Part shown: positions 27,198 through 37,424 of the stretch, piece by piece | Layout: each line of letters starts with the position of its first letter | How positions within the stretch are numbered: the stretch's first letter is position 1 | DNA from: Mycobacterium interjectum | Lineage (GTDB): Bacteria > Actinomycetota > Actinomycetes > Mycobacteriales > Mycobacteriaceae | Direction of reading: 5' to 3' | Assembly (NCBI GenBank): GCA_002102225.1 | Contig: LQPB01000001.1 | Location: 1-41,926 of the forward strand | Length of the DNA: 41,926 bases | Translations under genes and position numbers: made by a program | The notes under the pieces: model-generated | What the model was told of the DNA's origin: nothing | The model's input: the letters and a program-made list of their open reading frames with translations, nothing else | Databases searched by the model: none

Positions 27198-28166
27198 CTA
27201 GGTGACATCGTCATGCTGACCGGCGGTGAACGAGGGCTCCGGCACCGACTCGGTGATCGGTGACGGCCGCTCGATGACGGACGCTTCGTCGTCGGGAATC
27301 GTGACCTGGGCTTCGCGCTTGGCCTTGCGCCGGTCGTGCAGCCGCGCGATCTGAATGGCGAACTCGAGGAGCACCGACAGCGCCACCCCGAGCGCCGTCA
27401 TCGAGAACGGGTCGGATCCGGGCGTGAACACCGCCGCAAAGGCGAACATGCCGAAGATCAGCCCGCGCCGCCACGACTTGAGCTTCTGGTAGGTCAGCAT
27501 GCCCGTCTGGTTGAGCATGACGATCAGCAGCGGGAACTCGAAGCTGACCCCGAACACCACCAGCAGGTTGATCAGGAACCCGAAATAGCGGTCCCCGGAC
27601 AGCGCGGTCACCTGCACGTCGCTGCCGACGGTCAGCAAGAAGCCCAGCGCCTTGGACAGCACGAAGTAGGCCAGCACCGCGCCGATAACGAACAACACCG
27701 CCGCGGGCACCACGAACGCGATCGCGAAACGGCGCTCCTTCTGGTAGAGACCCGGGGTGATGAACGCCCATAGCTCGTAGAACCACACCGGGCAGGCCAG
27801 CACGATCCCGGCCGTCATGCCGACCTTGAGCCGCAGCATGAACTGGTCGAACGGCGCCGTGGCCAGCAGCCGGCACTGTCCGTTGGGGCTGATTTCCGCC
27901 CGCGCCGACTGCGGCAGCGAACAGTACGGGTGGCGCAGCCACTCGCCGAGGCTTTCCAGCCCGAAGATCGAGTGCGAGTACCAGACGAAGCCGAAGATCG
28001 TCGTCAGCAGGATCGCGGCCAGCGAGATCAGCAGGCGGGTGCGCAGCTCGGTCAGGTGATCGACCAGCGACATCGTCGCGTCGGGATTGGTGCGGCTGCG
28101 CCTGTTGCGGGGATTGAGCCGTTTCAGCAAGCCGGCGGTGCGCGCTGAAACCTTGAAACCTTTCAC
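27198..28166 (-). CDS. tatC: Sec-independent protein translocase subunit TatC
   Basis: This 322-residue polytopic membrane protein is the substrate-recognition core of the twin-arginine export system, which moves folded proteins across the inner membrane. It shows six hydrophobic spans and family signatures [36 protein letters not shown] and [14 protein letters not shown]. The C-terminal cytoplasmic tail is charged and ends QHDDVT, as in M. tuberculosis (Rv2093c). GTG 28166 is the start; it has no good ribosome-binding site but lies 46 bp after tatA, so it probably relies on the same transcript. tatB is not in this window. Confidence 0.95.
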   Translation of the reverse strand: MKGFKVSARTAGLLKRLNPRNRRSRTNPDATMSLVDHLTELRTRLLISLAAILLTTIFGFVWYSHSIFGLESLGEWLRHPYCSLPQSARAEISPNGQCRLLATAPFDQFMLRLKVGMTAGIVLACPVWFYELWAFITPGLYQKERRFAIAFVVPAAVLFVIGAVLAYFVLSKALGFLLTVGSDVQVTALSGDRYFGFLINLLVVFGVSFEFPLLIVMLNQTGMLTYQKLKSWRRGLIFGMFAFAAVFTPGSDPFSMTALGVALSVLLEFAIQIARLHDRRKAKREAQVTIPDDEASVIERPSPITESVPEPSFTAGQHDDVT

Positions 28167-28212
28167 GGGGTTAGCGCTCGGTCAGTGGCGCTCGGGCACC
28201 GCGGCGACGCGG

Positions 28213-28467
28213 CTACGCCGGGCGCGCTTCGGTGTGCCCCTGCTCGGTGGTGGCCGGCGGGTCGACGCGCTGCGACTGCACGGGCGCAGCGGTCTCGATC
28301 GAGGGAGCTTCAGACTTGCCTTCGGTCTGCATTTCGCGCATCTCGGACTTGAAGATGCGCATCGACTTGCCCAACGAGCGCGCCGCATCGGGGAGCTTCT
28401 TGGCACCGAACAGCAGGATCACTACGACAGCGAGGATCGCCCAGTGCCACGGACTAAGACTGCCCAC
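28213..28467 (-). CDS. tatA: Sec-independent protein translocase subunit TatA
   Basis: This 84-residue protein has a single N-terminal membrane helix ([20 protein letters not shown]), the FGxxKLP hinge, an amphipathic helix ([17 protein letters not shown]) and an acidic/proline-rich tail, the standard TatA form. TatA oligomers form the export pathway with TatC. GTG 28467 is preceded by GGAGG at good spacing. It corresponds to Rv2094c. It lies between pafC and tatC on the same strand. Confidence 0.95.
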   Translation of the reverse strand: MGSLSPWHWAILAVVVILLFGAKKLPDAARSLGKSMRIFKSEMREMQTEGKSEAPSIETAAPVQSQRVDPPATTEQGHTEARPA

Positions 28468-28517
28468 TTTGATTACCTCCAGACGTCCACCCGATGCTAC
28501 CGCAGCGGCGGCCCCAG

Positions 28518-29489
28518 CTAGTGCGGCCGCGCCGCCACCTGGTACGACTCCAGGGCCGCGGCGGCGGCATCCCGTACACGTCGGGCCAGCGACTCGGGTT
28601 CAAGCACCCGCACGGCCGACCCGAAGCCCAGCACCAGGCGCGTCATCCAGTCCTCGGAGGCATACGTCATGACGGCCTCACACGATCCGTCGGCCAGCTC
28701 GAGCACCTCGCGCATCGGGTAGTACTCGAACATCCACGAGGCCGCCGGGGCCACCGACAGCCGGGCCGACGGCAGTGCCGGATCGCCGTCGAACAACGAC
28801 GTGTCCGGCGGCGCGTGCCGCGCCGGCTCGGGTGCGGCCGCCGGCTCGCCCAGCTCGCTGGCGTCGACGATCCGGTCGAAACGAAACAGCCGGACGCCTT
28901 CGGCCTCGCGCGACCAGGCCTCCAAGTAGCTGTGGCCGCCGATCAGCAGCACGCGAATGGGATCGACGACCCTGCTGGTCAGGGTGTCATGCGACGCGGA
29001 GTAGTAATCGATGGCCAGCGCGTGCTTGTACTGCACCGCGGTGCGCACCGCGGTCGCGGCGCGGCTTTCCACGGGCGCGGGCTCGTCGACGGCCGCCACA
29101 CCGTTGTCCTGCCCGACAGCGCCGGCGGCCGCCTCGATCTTGGCGATCGCGCTGCGCGCCGCTTCGGGATCGACCACCCCCGGAATGTCGGCCAGCGCCC
29201 GCAGCGCCACCAGCAGCCCGGTCGCCTCCGGCGAGGTGAGCCTGAGCGGCCGGTCGATGCCCGCCGAGAACGTCACCTCGATGGTGTCGCCGGAGAACTC
29301 GAAGTCGATCAGGTCACCCGGGTAGTAGCCGGGCAGGCCGCACATCCAGAGCTGGTTGAGGTCCTCCTCCAGCTGCTTGGCGGACACCCCCAGGTCGGCC
29401 GCGGCCTTCGCCCGGGTGACCTTCGGGTTGGCCTGGAAATACGGCACCATGTTGAGCAGCCGGATCAACCGGGTCGACACGGGAGTCAT
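28518..29489 (-). CDS. pafC: WYL-domain transcriptional activator PafC
   Basis: This 323-residue protein begins with a winged helix-turn-helix region ([20 protein letters not shown] and [20 protein letters not shown]) and continues with a WYL domain ([20 protein letters not shown]) and a WCX-type C-terminal region. PafB and PafC form a heterodimer that activates the LexA/RecA-independent DNA damage response in mycobacteria. The ATG at 29489 overlaps the pafB stop (29486-29488), so the two subunits are translationally coupled. It corresponds to Rv2095c. The frame is open upstream, but that part is antisense-like and overlaps pafB. Confidence 0.94.
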   Translation of the reverse strand: MTPVSTRLIRLLNMVPYFQANPKVTRAKAAADLGVSAKQLEEDLNQLWMCGLPGYYPGDLIDFEFSGDTIEVTFSAGIDRPLRLTSPEATGLLVALRALADIPGVVDPEAARSAIAKIEAAAGAVGQDNGVAAVDEPAPVESRAATAVRTAVQYKHALAIDYYSASHDTLTSRVVDPIRVLLIGGHSYLEAWSREAEGVRLFRFDRIVDASELGEPAAAPEPARHAPPDTSLFDGDPALPSARLSVAPAASWMFEYYPMREVLELADGSCEAVMTYASEDWMTRLVLGFGSAVRVLEPESLARRVRDAAAAALESYQVAARPH

Positions 29490-30478
29490 GAGCGCCCCGC
29501 CTCCACATGCGACCGCAGCCGCGCCACCACGTCGTCGCGCAGGGATTGCGGCTCCAGGGCGACGGCGTCGGGCCCATAGCCGGCGATGTCGCGCGCCAGC
29601 TGGTCGGTGGATGCGATGTCGAGTTCGATGACCTCGCCGGGGCGGCCGGCCAGCTCCCTCGCCTCGATCGACCGCCCGGCACGCCGCAGCGCGGTGGCCC
29701 GCCCGTCGGCGACCCAGACCCGGGCCTGGCCCCCGCCCGGCCACTCGGTGACCGTCTGGGCCACGATCTTGCGCAGGTCGACGCCGTCGGGCACGGTGAC
29801 CCCGCCGGGCGGCCCGATCGGCGTGACGTCCGCACCGATCCGGGACAGCCGGAAGGTGCGGGTGGCCTCGCGATCGCGGTCGTGGCCGACCAGGTACCAA
29901 CGACCCTTCTCGGTGACGACGCCCCACGGCTCGACAGTGCGCGTGGTGTAGGGCTCGGTTCGCGACGGCCGGTGCGGGAACTGCACCGCCTGGCGGGAAT
30001 CGATGGCGGACAACAGGATCCCCAGGACATCCTCCGACCCGCGCAGGCCCGGAACCCCGGCCGGGGACGCGATGGCGACCGGGGCGTCAGGATCGACGTC
30101 CACCCCGGCGGCGCGCAGCTTGAGCAACGCGCCCTGGGTGGCGGTGATCAGTTCCGGCGACTCCCACAGCTGCGTGGCGACGGCCACCGCCGCCGCCTCG
30201 TCCGGGGTCAGCCCTACCGGCGGCAGCGCGTAGGCGTCGCGGTTGATCCGGTAGCCCTCGGCGGGGTCGGTGGCCGACACGCGGCCGACCTCAAGGGGGA
30301 TGCCGAGGTCACGCAATTCGTTCTTGTCGCGCTCGAACATCCGCGAGAACGCCTCGGCGCTGGGGCTGTCGGAGTAGCCGGCGACGCTGGACCTGATCTT
30401 TTCGGCGGTGATGTAGCCACGGGTGGACAGCAGAGCGATCACGAGGTTGACCAACCGCTCGACTTTCGAGGTCGCCAT
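29486..30478 (-). CDS. pafB: WYL-domain transcriptional activator PafB
   Basis: This 330-residue protein starts MATSKVERLVNLVIALLSTR, with an N-terminal winged helix (YITAEKIRSSV and EAFSRMFERDKNELRDLGIP) and a WYL domain containing WGVVTEKGRWYLVGHDRDR. It partners PafC in activating DNA-repair genes after damage. It lies 43 bp after the pafA stop region on the same strand, as in the conserved pafABC operon. It corresponds to Rv2096c. Regulation with the proteasome genes is inferred from gene order. Confidence 0.94.
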   Translation of the reverse strand: MATSKVERLVNLVIALLSTRGYITAEKIRSSVAGYSDSPSAEAFSRMFERDKNELRDLGIPLEVGRVSATDPAEGYRINRDAYALPPVGLTPDEAAAVAVATQLWESPELITATQGALLKLRAAGVDVDPDAPVAIASPAGVPGLRGSEDVLGILLSAIDSRQAVQFPHRPSRTEPYTTRTVEPWGVVTEKGRWYLVGHDRDREATRTFRLSRIGADVTPIGPPGGVTVPDGVDLRKIVAQTVTEWPGGGQARVWVADGRATALRRAGRSIEARELAGRPGEVIELDIASTDQLARDIAGYGPDAVALEPQSLRDDVVARLRSHVEAGRS

Positions 30479-30521
30479 TTCCCTTAGCCTAGATCGGTTG
30501 GTCGGCCGAGCGCTCGCGGCC

Positions 30522-31880
30522 TTACATGCTGGCGATCAGCCGCTTGACCCGCTCGTCGACAGCCCGGAACGGGTCCTTGCACAGCACGGTGCGCTGCGCC
30601 TGATCGTTGAGCTTGAGGTGCACCCAGTCGACGGTGAAGTCGCGGCCCGCGGCCTGCGCGGCGCTGATGAACTCCCCGCGCAGCCGGGCGCGGGTGGTCT
30701 GCGGCGGGTGGTCGACGGCCTCGGCGATGTCCTCGTCGGTGGTCACCCGCGCGGCCAGGCCCTTGCGCTGCAGCAGGTCGAAGACGCCGCGCCCGCGCTT
30801 GATGTCGTGGTAGGCCAGGTCCAGCTGAGCGATCTTCGGGTCCGACAGCTCCATGTTGTAGCGGTCCTGGTAGCGCTGGAACAGCTTGCGCTTGATCACC
30901 CAGTCGATCTCGGTGTCCACCTTGGCGAAGTCCTGGCTCTCGACCGCATCCAGCTGGCGGCCCCACAGGTCGACGACCTGTTCGATCTGCGCGTTGGGCT
31001 CCCGGGTCTGCAGGTGCTCGACGGCGCGGCTGTAGTACTCGCGCTGAATGTCCAGGGCGCTGGCCTGACGCCCGCCCGCCAACCGAACCGGGCGGCGGCC
31101 CGTGACGTCGTGGCTGACCTCGCGGATGGCGCGGATGGGGTTGTCCAGCGAGAAGTCGCGGAACGGAACGCCGGCCTCGATCATCTCCAGCACTAGCGCG
31201 GCCGTGCCGACCTTGAGCATTGTGGTCGTCTCGCACATGTTGGAGTCGCCGACGATGACGTGCAGCCGGCGGTATTTCTCGGCGTCGGCGTGCGGCTCGT
31301 CGCGGGTGTTGATGATCGGGCGGCTGCGCGTGGTGGCCGAGGAGACGCCCTCCCAGATGTGCTCGGCGCGTTGGGACAGGCAGAACGTCGCGGCCTTGGG
31401 GGTCTGCAACACCTTGCCCGCCCCGCAGATCAGCTGGCGGGTGACCAGGAACGGCAGCAGCACATCGGAGATCCGGGAGAACTCGCCGGCCCGCACGATC
31501 AGGTAGTTCTCGTGGCAGCCGTAGGAGTTGCCCGCCGAGTCGGTGTTGTTCTTGAACAGGTAGATGTCGCCGCCGATGCCCTCGTCGGCGAGGCGTTGTT
31601 CGGCGTCGACGAGCAGGTCTTCGAGCACCCACTCGCCGGCCCGGTCGTGGGTGACCAACTGCACCAGGCTGTCGCATTCGGCCGTCGCGTACTCGGGATG
31701 GCTGCCGACGTCGAGGTAGAGCCGGGCGCCGTTGCGCAAGAAAACGTTGGAACTGCGGCCCCACGACACCACCCGCCGGAACAGGTAACGCGCGACCTCG
31801 TCCGGAGAAAGGCGGCGATGGCCGTGGAACGTGCAGGTGACACCGAACTCGGTCTCGATGCCCATGATTCGCCGCTGCAC
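30522..31880 (-). CDS. pafA: Pup-protein ligase PafA
   Basis: This 452-residue enzyme, identical in length to M. tuberculosis PafA (Rv2097c), joins the C-terminal Glu of Pup to substrate lysines with ATP hydrolysis. It belongs to the carboxylate-amine ligase (glutamine synthetase-like) fold. Visible family parts are [18 protein letters not shown] with the N-terminal Mg/ATP-binding Glu residues, [33 protein letters not shown], and [19 protein letters not shown]. It is a cytoplasmic enzyme and a paralogue of Dop. It lies upstream of pafB and 157 bp after prcA. Confidence 0.97.
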   Translation of the reverse strand: MQRRIMGIETEFGVTCTFHGHRRLSPDEVARYLFRRVVSWGRSSNVFLRNGARLYLDVGSHPEYATAECDSLVQLVTHDRAGEWVLEDLLVDAEQRLADEGIGGDIYLFKNNTDSAGNSYGCHENYLIVRAGEFSRISDVLLPFLVTRQLICGAGKVLQTPKAATFCLSQRAEHIWEGVSSATTRSRPIINTRDEPHADAEKYRRLHVIVGDSNMCETTTMLKVGTAALVLEMIEAGVPFRDFSLDNPIRAIREVSHDVTGRRPVRLAGGRQASALDIQREYYSRAVEHLQTREPNAQIEQVVDLWGRQLDAVESQDFAKVDTEIDWVIKRKLFQRYQDRYNMELSDPKIAQLDLAYHDIKRGRGVFDLLQRKGLAARVTTDEDIAEAVDHPPQTTRARLRGEFISAAQAAGRDFTVDWVHLKLNDQAQRTVLCKDPFRAVDERVKRLIASM

Positions 31881-32037
31881 GTAATCGAGGGTACTGGTTG
31901 TGTGACCGCGAAGGTGAGCAAGCCGCGCCCACGGACGTTATTGGCCGGATTCGATCCCGTCGGCGCGGCCGACGGCGAAGCCCACCGGCCACACGGGCAC
32001 CATCAGCCCCAGCACCCCGGGGACGGTTTGGACCCGT
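31881..32037. other. Short pafA/prcA spacer, no PE/PPE insertion
   Basis: These 157 bp separate prcA from pafA. In M. tuberculosis the same junction carries a roughly ten-gene stretch (Rv2098c-Rv2108) including PE/PPE genes. Here I see no gene. A pafA promoter is expected here, but I cannot assign it. Confidence 0.6.
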
Positions 32038-32811
32038 CTAGTCTTCGGATTTCTCGCCCGAATCCGGGGCTTTGCGCTTGGACTTCGAGCCCTTGGAATC
32101 GAGCTCGGCCAGCATGGTCTCCAGGGCGGGCCGGGTGATCCGCCGGAACGCCCGCCGCGGCCGGTTGGCGTCCAGGACGGCGACCTCCAGGCTGCTGAAG
32201 TCGATGGACGGCTGGTCGCCGTTGGACGCCTCCGCGCTGCCCTTGCGCAGCGCCGCGACGGCGATGCCCAAAGCCTGGCCAAGGTCAGCGTTTTCGGCGT
32301 ACGACTCCTTGAGCGCGGTGGCGATCGGCTCGGTGGTGCCGCCCATCACCACGAAGTGCGGCTCGTCGGCGATCGACCCGTCGTACAGAATCCGGTACAG
32401 CTCAGGCGGTTTCGTCTCACCGTAGTGGGCGACCTCGGCAACGCACAGCTCGACCTCGTAGGGCTTGGCCTGCTCGGTGAAGATGGTGCCCAGGGTCTGC
32501 GCATACACGTTGGCCAGCTGCCTGCCGGTCACGTCGCGGCGGTCGTAGGCGTAGCCGCGGGTGTCGGCGAATTGGATTCCGCCCCTGCGCAAATTGTCGA
32601 ACTCGTTGAACTTGCCCGCGGCCGCGAAACCCACGCGATCGTAGAGTTCGCTGATCTTCTGCAACGACCGCGACGGGTTCTCCGCGACGAACAACACGCC
32701 GTCGGCGTAGGCCAGCGCCACCACGCTGCGGCCCCGCGCGATGCCCTTGCGCGCGAGCTCGCTGCGCTCGCGCATCGCCTGTTCGGGCGAGATAAAATAA
32801 GGGAAGCTCAC
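32038..32811 (-). CDS. prcA: Proteasome subunit alpha PrcA
   Basis: This 257-residue subunit forms the outer heptameric rings and gate of the 20S proteasome. The N-terminal gating segment [20 protein letters not shown] is followed by [20 protein letters not shown] and the proteasome fold. No catalytic N-terminal Thr is expected or seen. The C-terminal tail is charged ([17 protein letters not shown]). The start overlaps the prcB stop by four bases (32808-32811), indicating coupling. It corresponds to Rv2109c. Confidence 0.97.
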   Translation of the reverse strand: MSFPYFISPEQAMRERSELARKGIARGRSVVALAYADGVLFVAENPSRSLQKISELYDRVGFAAAGKFNEFDNLRRGGIQFADTRGYAYDRRDVTGRQLANVYAQTLGTIFTEQAKPYEVELCVAEVAHYGETKPPELYRILYDGSIADEPHFVVMGGTTEPIATALKESYAENADLGQALGIAVAALRKGSAEASNGDQPSIDFSSLEVAVLDANRPRRAFRRITRPALETMLAELDSKGSKSKRKAPDSGEKSED

Positions 32812-33695
32812 TTACCCCTCCGCGGCTCGGCGTCCGGACCGAAAGTATCTGCGCGCGAACGGCTTTCGATGACTTCGCGGGCGAGTTCGGCGATGCGGCT
32901 CTCCGGCACCTCGGCCGCACCGTCGGCGCCGATGGTGACCGCCGTCGGGTAGATGCCGCGGACCAGATCCGGTCCGCCGGTGGCGGAGTCGTCGTCGGCG
33001 GCGTCGTACAGCGACTCCACGGCCACCCGCACCGCCGAATCGACGTCGGTGACTTGGGAGTACAGCTTCTTGATCGACGACTTGGCGAAGATCGAGCCCG
33101 ACCCCACCGCCTGGTAGCCCTCTTCCTCGATGTTCCAGCCGCCGGCGGCGTCGAAGGAGACGATGCGGCCCGCGCTCTCCGGGTCAGGTGCGTGGATGTC
33201 GTACCCCGCCAGCAGCGGCAGGGCCACCAGCCCCTGCATCGCCGCGGCCAGGTTGCCGCGCACCATGATCGCCAGCCGGTTGACCTTACCGGCGAAGGTC
33301 AGCGGCACGCCCTCGAGCTTCTCGTAGTGCTCGAGTTCCACCGCGTAGAGGCGGGCGAACTCGACGGCGATCGCCGCGGTGCCGGCGATGCCGGTCGCGG
33401 TGTAGTCGTCGGTGATGTACACCTTCTTGACGTCGCGCCCGGCGATCATGTTGCCCTGCGTGGAGCGCCGGTCGCCCGCGATGACGACGCCACCGGGGTA
33501 TTTCAACGCGACGATCGTGGTCCCGTGCGGCAGTTGTCCCGCCGCGGCGACGGCTTGCGCGGCACCGCTGAGACTTGCGGGCAGCAACTCCGGCGCCTGG
33601 CGGCGCAGGAAGTCGGCAAACGACGAGAGGTCTATGGCCGGGTTCCCGGGTAGTGGGGAGTTAGTGGACAGGCGATCGGTAAAAGGCCAGGTCAC
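32808..33695 (-). CDS. prcB: Proteasome subunit beta PrcB
   Basis: This 295-residue precursor is the catalytic subunit of the 20S core. A propeptide of about 58 residues ends in PHG, and cleavage before Thr59 ([19 protein letters not shown]) exposes the nucleophile. The conserved Asp and Lys of the active site lie in AGDRRST and the GRDVKKVY strand. The length is near M. tuberculosis PrcB (Rv2110c, 291). It overlaps pup by four bases and prcA by four bases, forming the pup-prcB-prcA coupled set. Confidence 0.97.
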   Translation of the reverse strand: MTWPFTDRLSTNSPLPGNPAIDLSSFADFLRRQAPELLPASLSGAAQAVAAAGQLPHGTTIVALKYPGGVVIAGDRRSTQGNMIAGRDVKKVYITDDYTATGIAGTAAIAVEFARLYAVELEHYEKLEGVPLTFAGKVNRLAIMVRGNLAAAMQGLVALPLLAGYDIHAPDPESAGRIVSFDAAGGWNIEEEGYQAVGSGSIFAKSSIKKLYSQVTDVDSAVRVAVESLYDAADDDSATGGPDLVRGIYPTAVTIGADGAAEVPESRIAELAREVIESRSRADTFGPDAEPRRGK

Positions 33696-33886
33696 TGTCC
33701 GCCCTTTTGGACATACGCGCGGACAAAATCCTCGGCGTTTTCCTCAAGGACGTCGTCGATCTCGTCGAGCAGGTCGTCGGTGTCTTCGGCCAACTTTTCG
33801 CGACGCTCCTGGCCCGCGGCCGTGCCGTCGGAGAAGTCGTCTTCGTCTCCGCCGCCACCACCGCGCTTGGTCTGCTCCTGAGCCAT
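33692..33886 (-). CDS. pup: Prokaryotic ubiquitin-like protein Pup
   Basis: This 64-residue, largely disordered protein tags substrates for the proteasome. It begins [20 protein letters not shown], carries the Mpa-binding coiled-coil helix ([20 protein letters not shown]) and ends with Gly-Gly-Gln. The C-terminal Gln means Dop must deamidate it to Glu before ligation. A strong AGGAGG lies just upstream of ATG 33886. It corresponds to Rv2111c and overlaps prcB. Confidence 0.97.
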   Translation of the reverse strand: MAQEQTKRGGGGGDEDDFSDGTAAGQERREKLAEDTDDLLDEIDDVLEENAEDFVRAYVQKGGQ

Positions 33887-33991
33887 CGCCGCCTCCTGCT
33901 AGGTCATCGGCAGGTGTAAAGCCAAGTCACACGCCCGCCTGGTCTTCTCTACAGTACCGGTCAACGCCGACGTTTCCCGGTCTAACGCCCC

Positions 33992-35500
33992 TTAGCTGGT
34001 CAGTTGTTCCACCAGCTCCACCGCGCTGTGCACCGAGTCCAATAACGCCCCGACGTGGGCCTTGCTGCCGCGCAGCGGCTCGAGCGTGGGGATGCGTACC
34101 AGCGAATCCCCACCCAGGTCGAAAATCACCGAGTCCCAGCTGGCCGCGGCGATGTCGGCGCCGAACCGGCGCAGGCATTCGCCCCGAAAGTATGCCCGCG
34201 TATCCGTCGGCGGATTGTCGACGGCCTCGAGCACCTGGTGCTCGGTGACGAGGCGCTTCATCGACCCCCGCGCGACCAGCCGGTTGTACAGGCCCTTGTC
34301 CAACCGGACGTCGGAGTATTGCAGATCGACCAGGTGCAGCCGCGGCGCCGACCAGTTCAGGTTTTCGCGCTGCCGGAAACCCTCGAGCAACCGCAGCTTG
34401 GCCGGCCAGTCCAGCAACTCGGCGCAGTCCATCGGGTCGCGCTCGAGCTTGTCGAGCACGTCCGCCCAGGTCTCGACGATGTCGGCCGCGCGCGGATCGG
34501 GATCCCGGCCGTCGACCAGCTTGGCCACCCGGTCGAGGTAAATCCGTTGCAGCGCAAGGGCGGTCAGCTCGCGCCCGTCGGCCAGGGCGACCGCGACCCG
34601 CAGCGACGGGTCGCGGCTGATCGCGTGGACGGCGTGCACCGGGCGCGCCAACGCCAGGTCGCTCAGGTCGATCCCGTGCGCGGGGCCCTCTTCGATCAAA
34701 TCGAGCACCAGCGCCGTGGTGCCCAGCTTGAGGTACGTCGACGTCTCGGCGAGGTTGGCGTCGCCGATGATCACGTGCAGCCGGCGGTACCGGTCGGCGT
34801 CGGCGTGCGGTTCGTCGCGGGTGTTGATGATGCCGCGCTTGAGTGTGGTCTCCAGCCCGACCTCGACCTCGATGTAGTCCGAGCGCTGCGACAGCTGGAA
34901 GCCCGGCTCGTCACCGGCCGGCCCGATGCCGACCCGGCCCGAGCCGGTGACCACCTGGCGGGACACCAGGAACGGCGTCAGCCCGGCGATGATCGCCGAG
35001 AAGGGCGTCTGCCGCGACATCAGGTAGTTCTCGTGCGACCCGTAGGACGCGCCCTTACCGTCGACGTTGTTCTTGTAAAGCTGCAGCTTGGCGGCCCCCG
35101 GCACGCTGGCGACGTGCCGCGCGGCGGCCTCCATCACGCGCTCGCCCGCCTTGTCCCAGATCACCGCGTCCAGCGGGTCGGTGCACTCGGGAGCGGAGTA
35201 TTCCGGGTGCGCGTGGTCGACGTACAGCCTCGCCCCGTTGGTCAAGATCATGTTGGCCGCGCCCACCTCGTCGGCGTCGACCACCGGGGGCGGACCGGCC
35301 GAGCGGCTCAGGTCGAAACCGCGGGCGTCACGCAGCGGCGATTCCACCTCGTAGTCCCAGCGGGTCCGCTTGGCGCGCTGGATTCCGGCGGCGGCCGCGT
35401 AGGCCAGCACCGCCTGGGTCGAGGTGAGGATCGGGTTGGCGGTCGGGTCCGACGGCGACGAGATGCCGTACTCGACCTCCGTCCCGATAATCCTTTGCAT
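33992..35500 (-). CDS. dop: Pup deamidase/depupylase Dop
   Basis: This 502-residue enzyme deamidates the C-terminal Gln of Pup and removes Pup from substrates. It shares the PafA fold: [18 protein letters not shown] with the catalytic/metal-binding residues, the Dop-type loop region after [52 protein letters not shown] and [22 protein letters not shown] 35500 gives the canonical start; upstream frame is non-coding. It corresponds to Rv2112c and lies 105 bp before pup, opening the operon. Confidence 0.97.
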   Translation of the reverse strand: MQRIIGTEVEYGISSPSDPTANPILTSTQAVLAYAAAAGIQRAKRTRWDYEVESPLRDARGFDLSRSAGPPPVVDADEVGAANMILTNGARLYVDHAHPEYSAPECTDPLDAVIWDKAGERVMEAAARHVASVPGAAKLQLYKNNVDGKGASYGSHENYLMSRQTPFSAIIAGLTPFLVSRQVVTGSGRVGIGPAGDEPGFQLSQRSDYIEVEVGLETTLKRGIINTRDEPHADADRYRRLHVIIGDANLAETSTYLKLGTTALVLDLIEEGPAHGIDLSDLALARPVHAVHAISRDPSLRVAVALADGRELTALALQRIYLDRVAKLVDGRDPDPRAADIVETWADVLDKLERDPMDCAELLDWPAKLRLLEGFRQRENLNWSAPRLHLVDLQYSDVRLDKGLYNRLVARGSMKRLVTEHQVLEAVDNPPTDTRAYFRGECLRRFGADIAAASWDSVIFDLGGDSLVRIPTLEPLRGSKAHVGALLDSVHSAVELVEQLTS

Positions 35501-35614
35501 TACTTCAAGATAGGCCCGGCAAGGAGGGAGGCCGCCCGGCGGGGTGATCTGGGGGCCCGAATTCGGCGCGGTAACGACCATCGTGCGGGCCGATCGCCAC
35601 TAGGGTGAGCCCGC

Positions 35615-36811
35615 ATGAGCCCTTCTCTGCGCCCGGCGGCGGGGACGGCGAGCGCTCCTCCGGGATTTGGGGCCGAAAGCTGGTTTCTCGAGCGCGGTTT
35701 GCCCTCCGTGCTGACCAGGCGGTCCCGGTGGCGACGGCTCTGGCCGCGGTCGGCGCCCATCCTGGTCGCCTATGGGACGTTGCAGGCCTGCATTCTGCCG
35801 ATCTACCTGATCACCGGCGGCCACGACGTCGAGATCACCGGGGACCCGACGACCCCGCAATTGGTGATGCTGGGGATCCTCGGGCTCGCGCTTCCGCTGA
35901 TGGCCGTTGTCGGCTGGGTGGTGTCACGGTCACGACGCGGCAAGACCCGCGCGGCGGTGGCGACCCTCGCGGTGATCGTGGTGGCCTGCGTCGGACTCAC
36001 CGTGGGCGGACCCGGGGAGCTGGTTCAGGAGGCCATCGTCGTGGCCGCGGTGCTGCTCCTGACCGGCTGCGGGGTCGGATCGGTCGTCGGGTGGGCGGTG
36101 CGCATGATGCTGTCGCACCTTGCCACCGTGGGGGCCTTGGTCGTCCGCGCCCTGCCGGTCGTGCTGCTGACCGCCTTGGTCTTCTTCAACACCTACGTCT
36201 GGATCATGGCCAAGACCATCAGCGGGCAGCGGCTGGGGCTGGCGATCGCCTTCCTCCTCTCGATCGCCGTGGCCTTCGTCGTCTCCGCGACGTGGGAACG
36301 CGCCCGGCCGGCGTTGCGGTCGACGATGGCGGTGCTGCCCAAAGACAGTGAGCGGCTTGCCGACACGCCGTTTGCGGACATGCCCGATGCCTCCGATTGC
36401 GCGCCCCTGACCCGCGCCGAACGCCTCAACGTGGTCTTCGTGCTGGCCGCGTCACAGATGGCCCAGATCCTCGTCGTCGCGGTGGTGACCGCCACCATCT
36501 ACTTGGTTCTGGGGCTGATCGTGCTGACGCCGTCGCTGCTCAACGAATGGACCCACACCTACACCAGCACCGCGACGGTGCTGGGATTCACGCTGCCGGT
36601 TCCCGATTCGCTGATCCACATGACCCTGTTCCTCGGCGCGTTGACGTTCATGTACATCAGCGCCCGCGCGGCTGGCGACGCCGAATATCGCTCCACGTTC
36701 CTCGATCCGCTGATCGAGGACCTGCACGCGACGCTGATCGCGCGCAACCGCTACCGCGGCGCCGTGGCGGCCACGGCGTGTGAAGTTGACGCCGCCAGCG
36801 CCAGTGATTAA
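35615..36811 (+). CDS. Conserved multi-span membrane protein (Rv2113-like)
   Basis: This 398-residue protein is divergent from dop with 114 bp between starts. Hydrophobic stretches include ILVAYGTLQACILPIYLITG, LVMLGILGLALPLMAVVGWV, AVATLAVIVVACVGLTVGG, VVAAVLLLTGCGVGSVVGW, VRALPVVLLTALVFFNTYVW and LGLAIAFLLSIAVAFVVSA, plus two more toward the C-terminus, so about eight to nine spans. Charged loops separate them. It corresponds in position and length to Rv2113 of M. tuberculosis, annotated as an integral membrane protein with no known function. I cannot assign a role. Confidence 0.85.
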   Translation: MSPSLRPAAGTASAPPGFGAESWFLERGLPSVLTRRSRWRRLWPRSAPILVAYGTLQACILPIYLITGGHDVEITGDPTTPQLVMLGILGLALPLMAVVGWVVSRSRRGKTRAAVATLAVIVVACVGLTVGGPGELVQEAIVVAAVLLLTGCGVGSVVGWAVRMMLSHLATVGALVVRALPVVLLTALVFFNTYVWIMAKTISGQRLGLAIAFLLSIAVAFVVSATWERARPALRSTMAVLPKDSERLADTPFADMPDASDCAPLTRAERLNVVFVLAASQMAQILVVAVVTATIYLVLGLIVLTPSLLNEWTHTYTSTATVLGFTLPVPDSLIHMTLFLGALTFMYISARAAGDAEYRSTFLDPLIEDLHATLIARNRYRGAVAATACEVDAASASD

Positions 36812-36821
36812 TTTCACACGG

Positions 36822-37424
36822 ATGACCGACCTGGCTGGAAAGCGTTACGGCGAGGTGCTTCTCGTGACCCCCGGCGAGGCGGGCCCGCAGGCCGCGGTCT
36901 ACAACAGCTTCCCGCTCAACGACTGTCCCGCCGAGCTCTGGTCGGCATTGGATCCGCACGCGATTGCCGCCGAAAACGGCGCCGCCGCAGCGCTCCTCAA
37001 CGGTCCCCGCTACTGGCTGATGAACTCCATCGAAAAGGAACAGCAGGGTCCGCAGGTGACGAAGACCTTCGGGGGCATCGAAATGATCCTGCAGGCCACC
37101 GTCCTGCTGTCCTCGATGAACCCGTCGCCGTTCACCGTCAACAAGGTGAGCCGGCACACGGTGTTCGTCTTCAACGCCGGCCAAGAGGTTTACGAGCTCA
37201 TCGACCCCCACGGCAAGCGCTGGGTCATGCAGACGTGGAGCCAGGTCGCCGACCCCAACCTGAAGCGCGAAGACCTGCCGGGGCTGGCCAGCCGGCTCGA
37301 GCTGCCGGACGGGTGGAGCTACCAGCCGCGCGTGCTCACCGAGGAGCTGCGGGTGGACACCAGAACCGAGGCCGCCCAAGTGCTGCAGGACAACCTGACC
37401 AACAGCTACTCACTCGAGACGTGA
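36822..37424 (+). CDS. Conserved hypothetical protein (Rv2114-like)
   Basis: This soluble-looking protein of about 200 residues begins MTDLAGKRYGEVLLVTPG. A GTG at 36780 would add 14 residues and overlap the previous gene. Notable segments are PLNDCPAELWSALDPHAIAA, NGPRYWLMNSIEKEQQ, VFVFNAGQEVYELIDPHGKR and WVMQTWSQVADPNLKREDLP. This fits a small lipocalin-like or cupin-like beta domain, but I do not claim a family. It corresponds to Rv2114 by position and follows the membrane protein by 10 bp. It overlaps the convergent hypothetical gene by 15 bp. Confidence 0.85.
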   Translation: MTDLAGKRYGEVLLVTPGEAGPQAAVYNSFPLNDCPAELWSALDPHAIAAENGAAAALLNGPRYWLMNSIEKEQQGPQVTKTFGGIEMILQATVLLSSMNPSPFTVNKVSRHTVFVFNAGQEVYELIDPHGKRWVMQTWSQVADPNLKREDLPGLASRLELPDGWSYQPRVLTEELRVDTRTEAAQVLQDNLTNSYSLET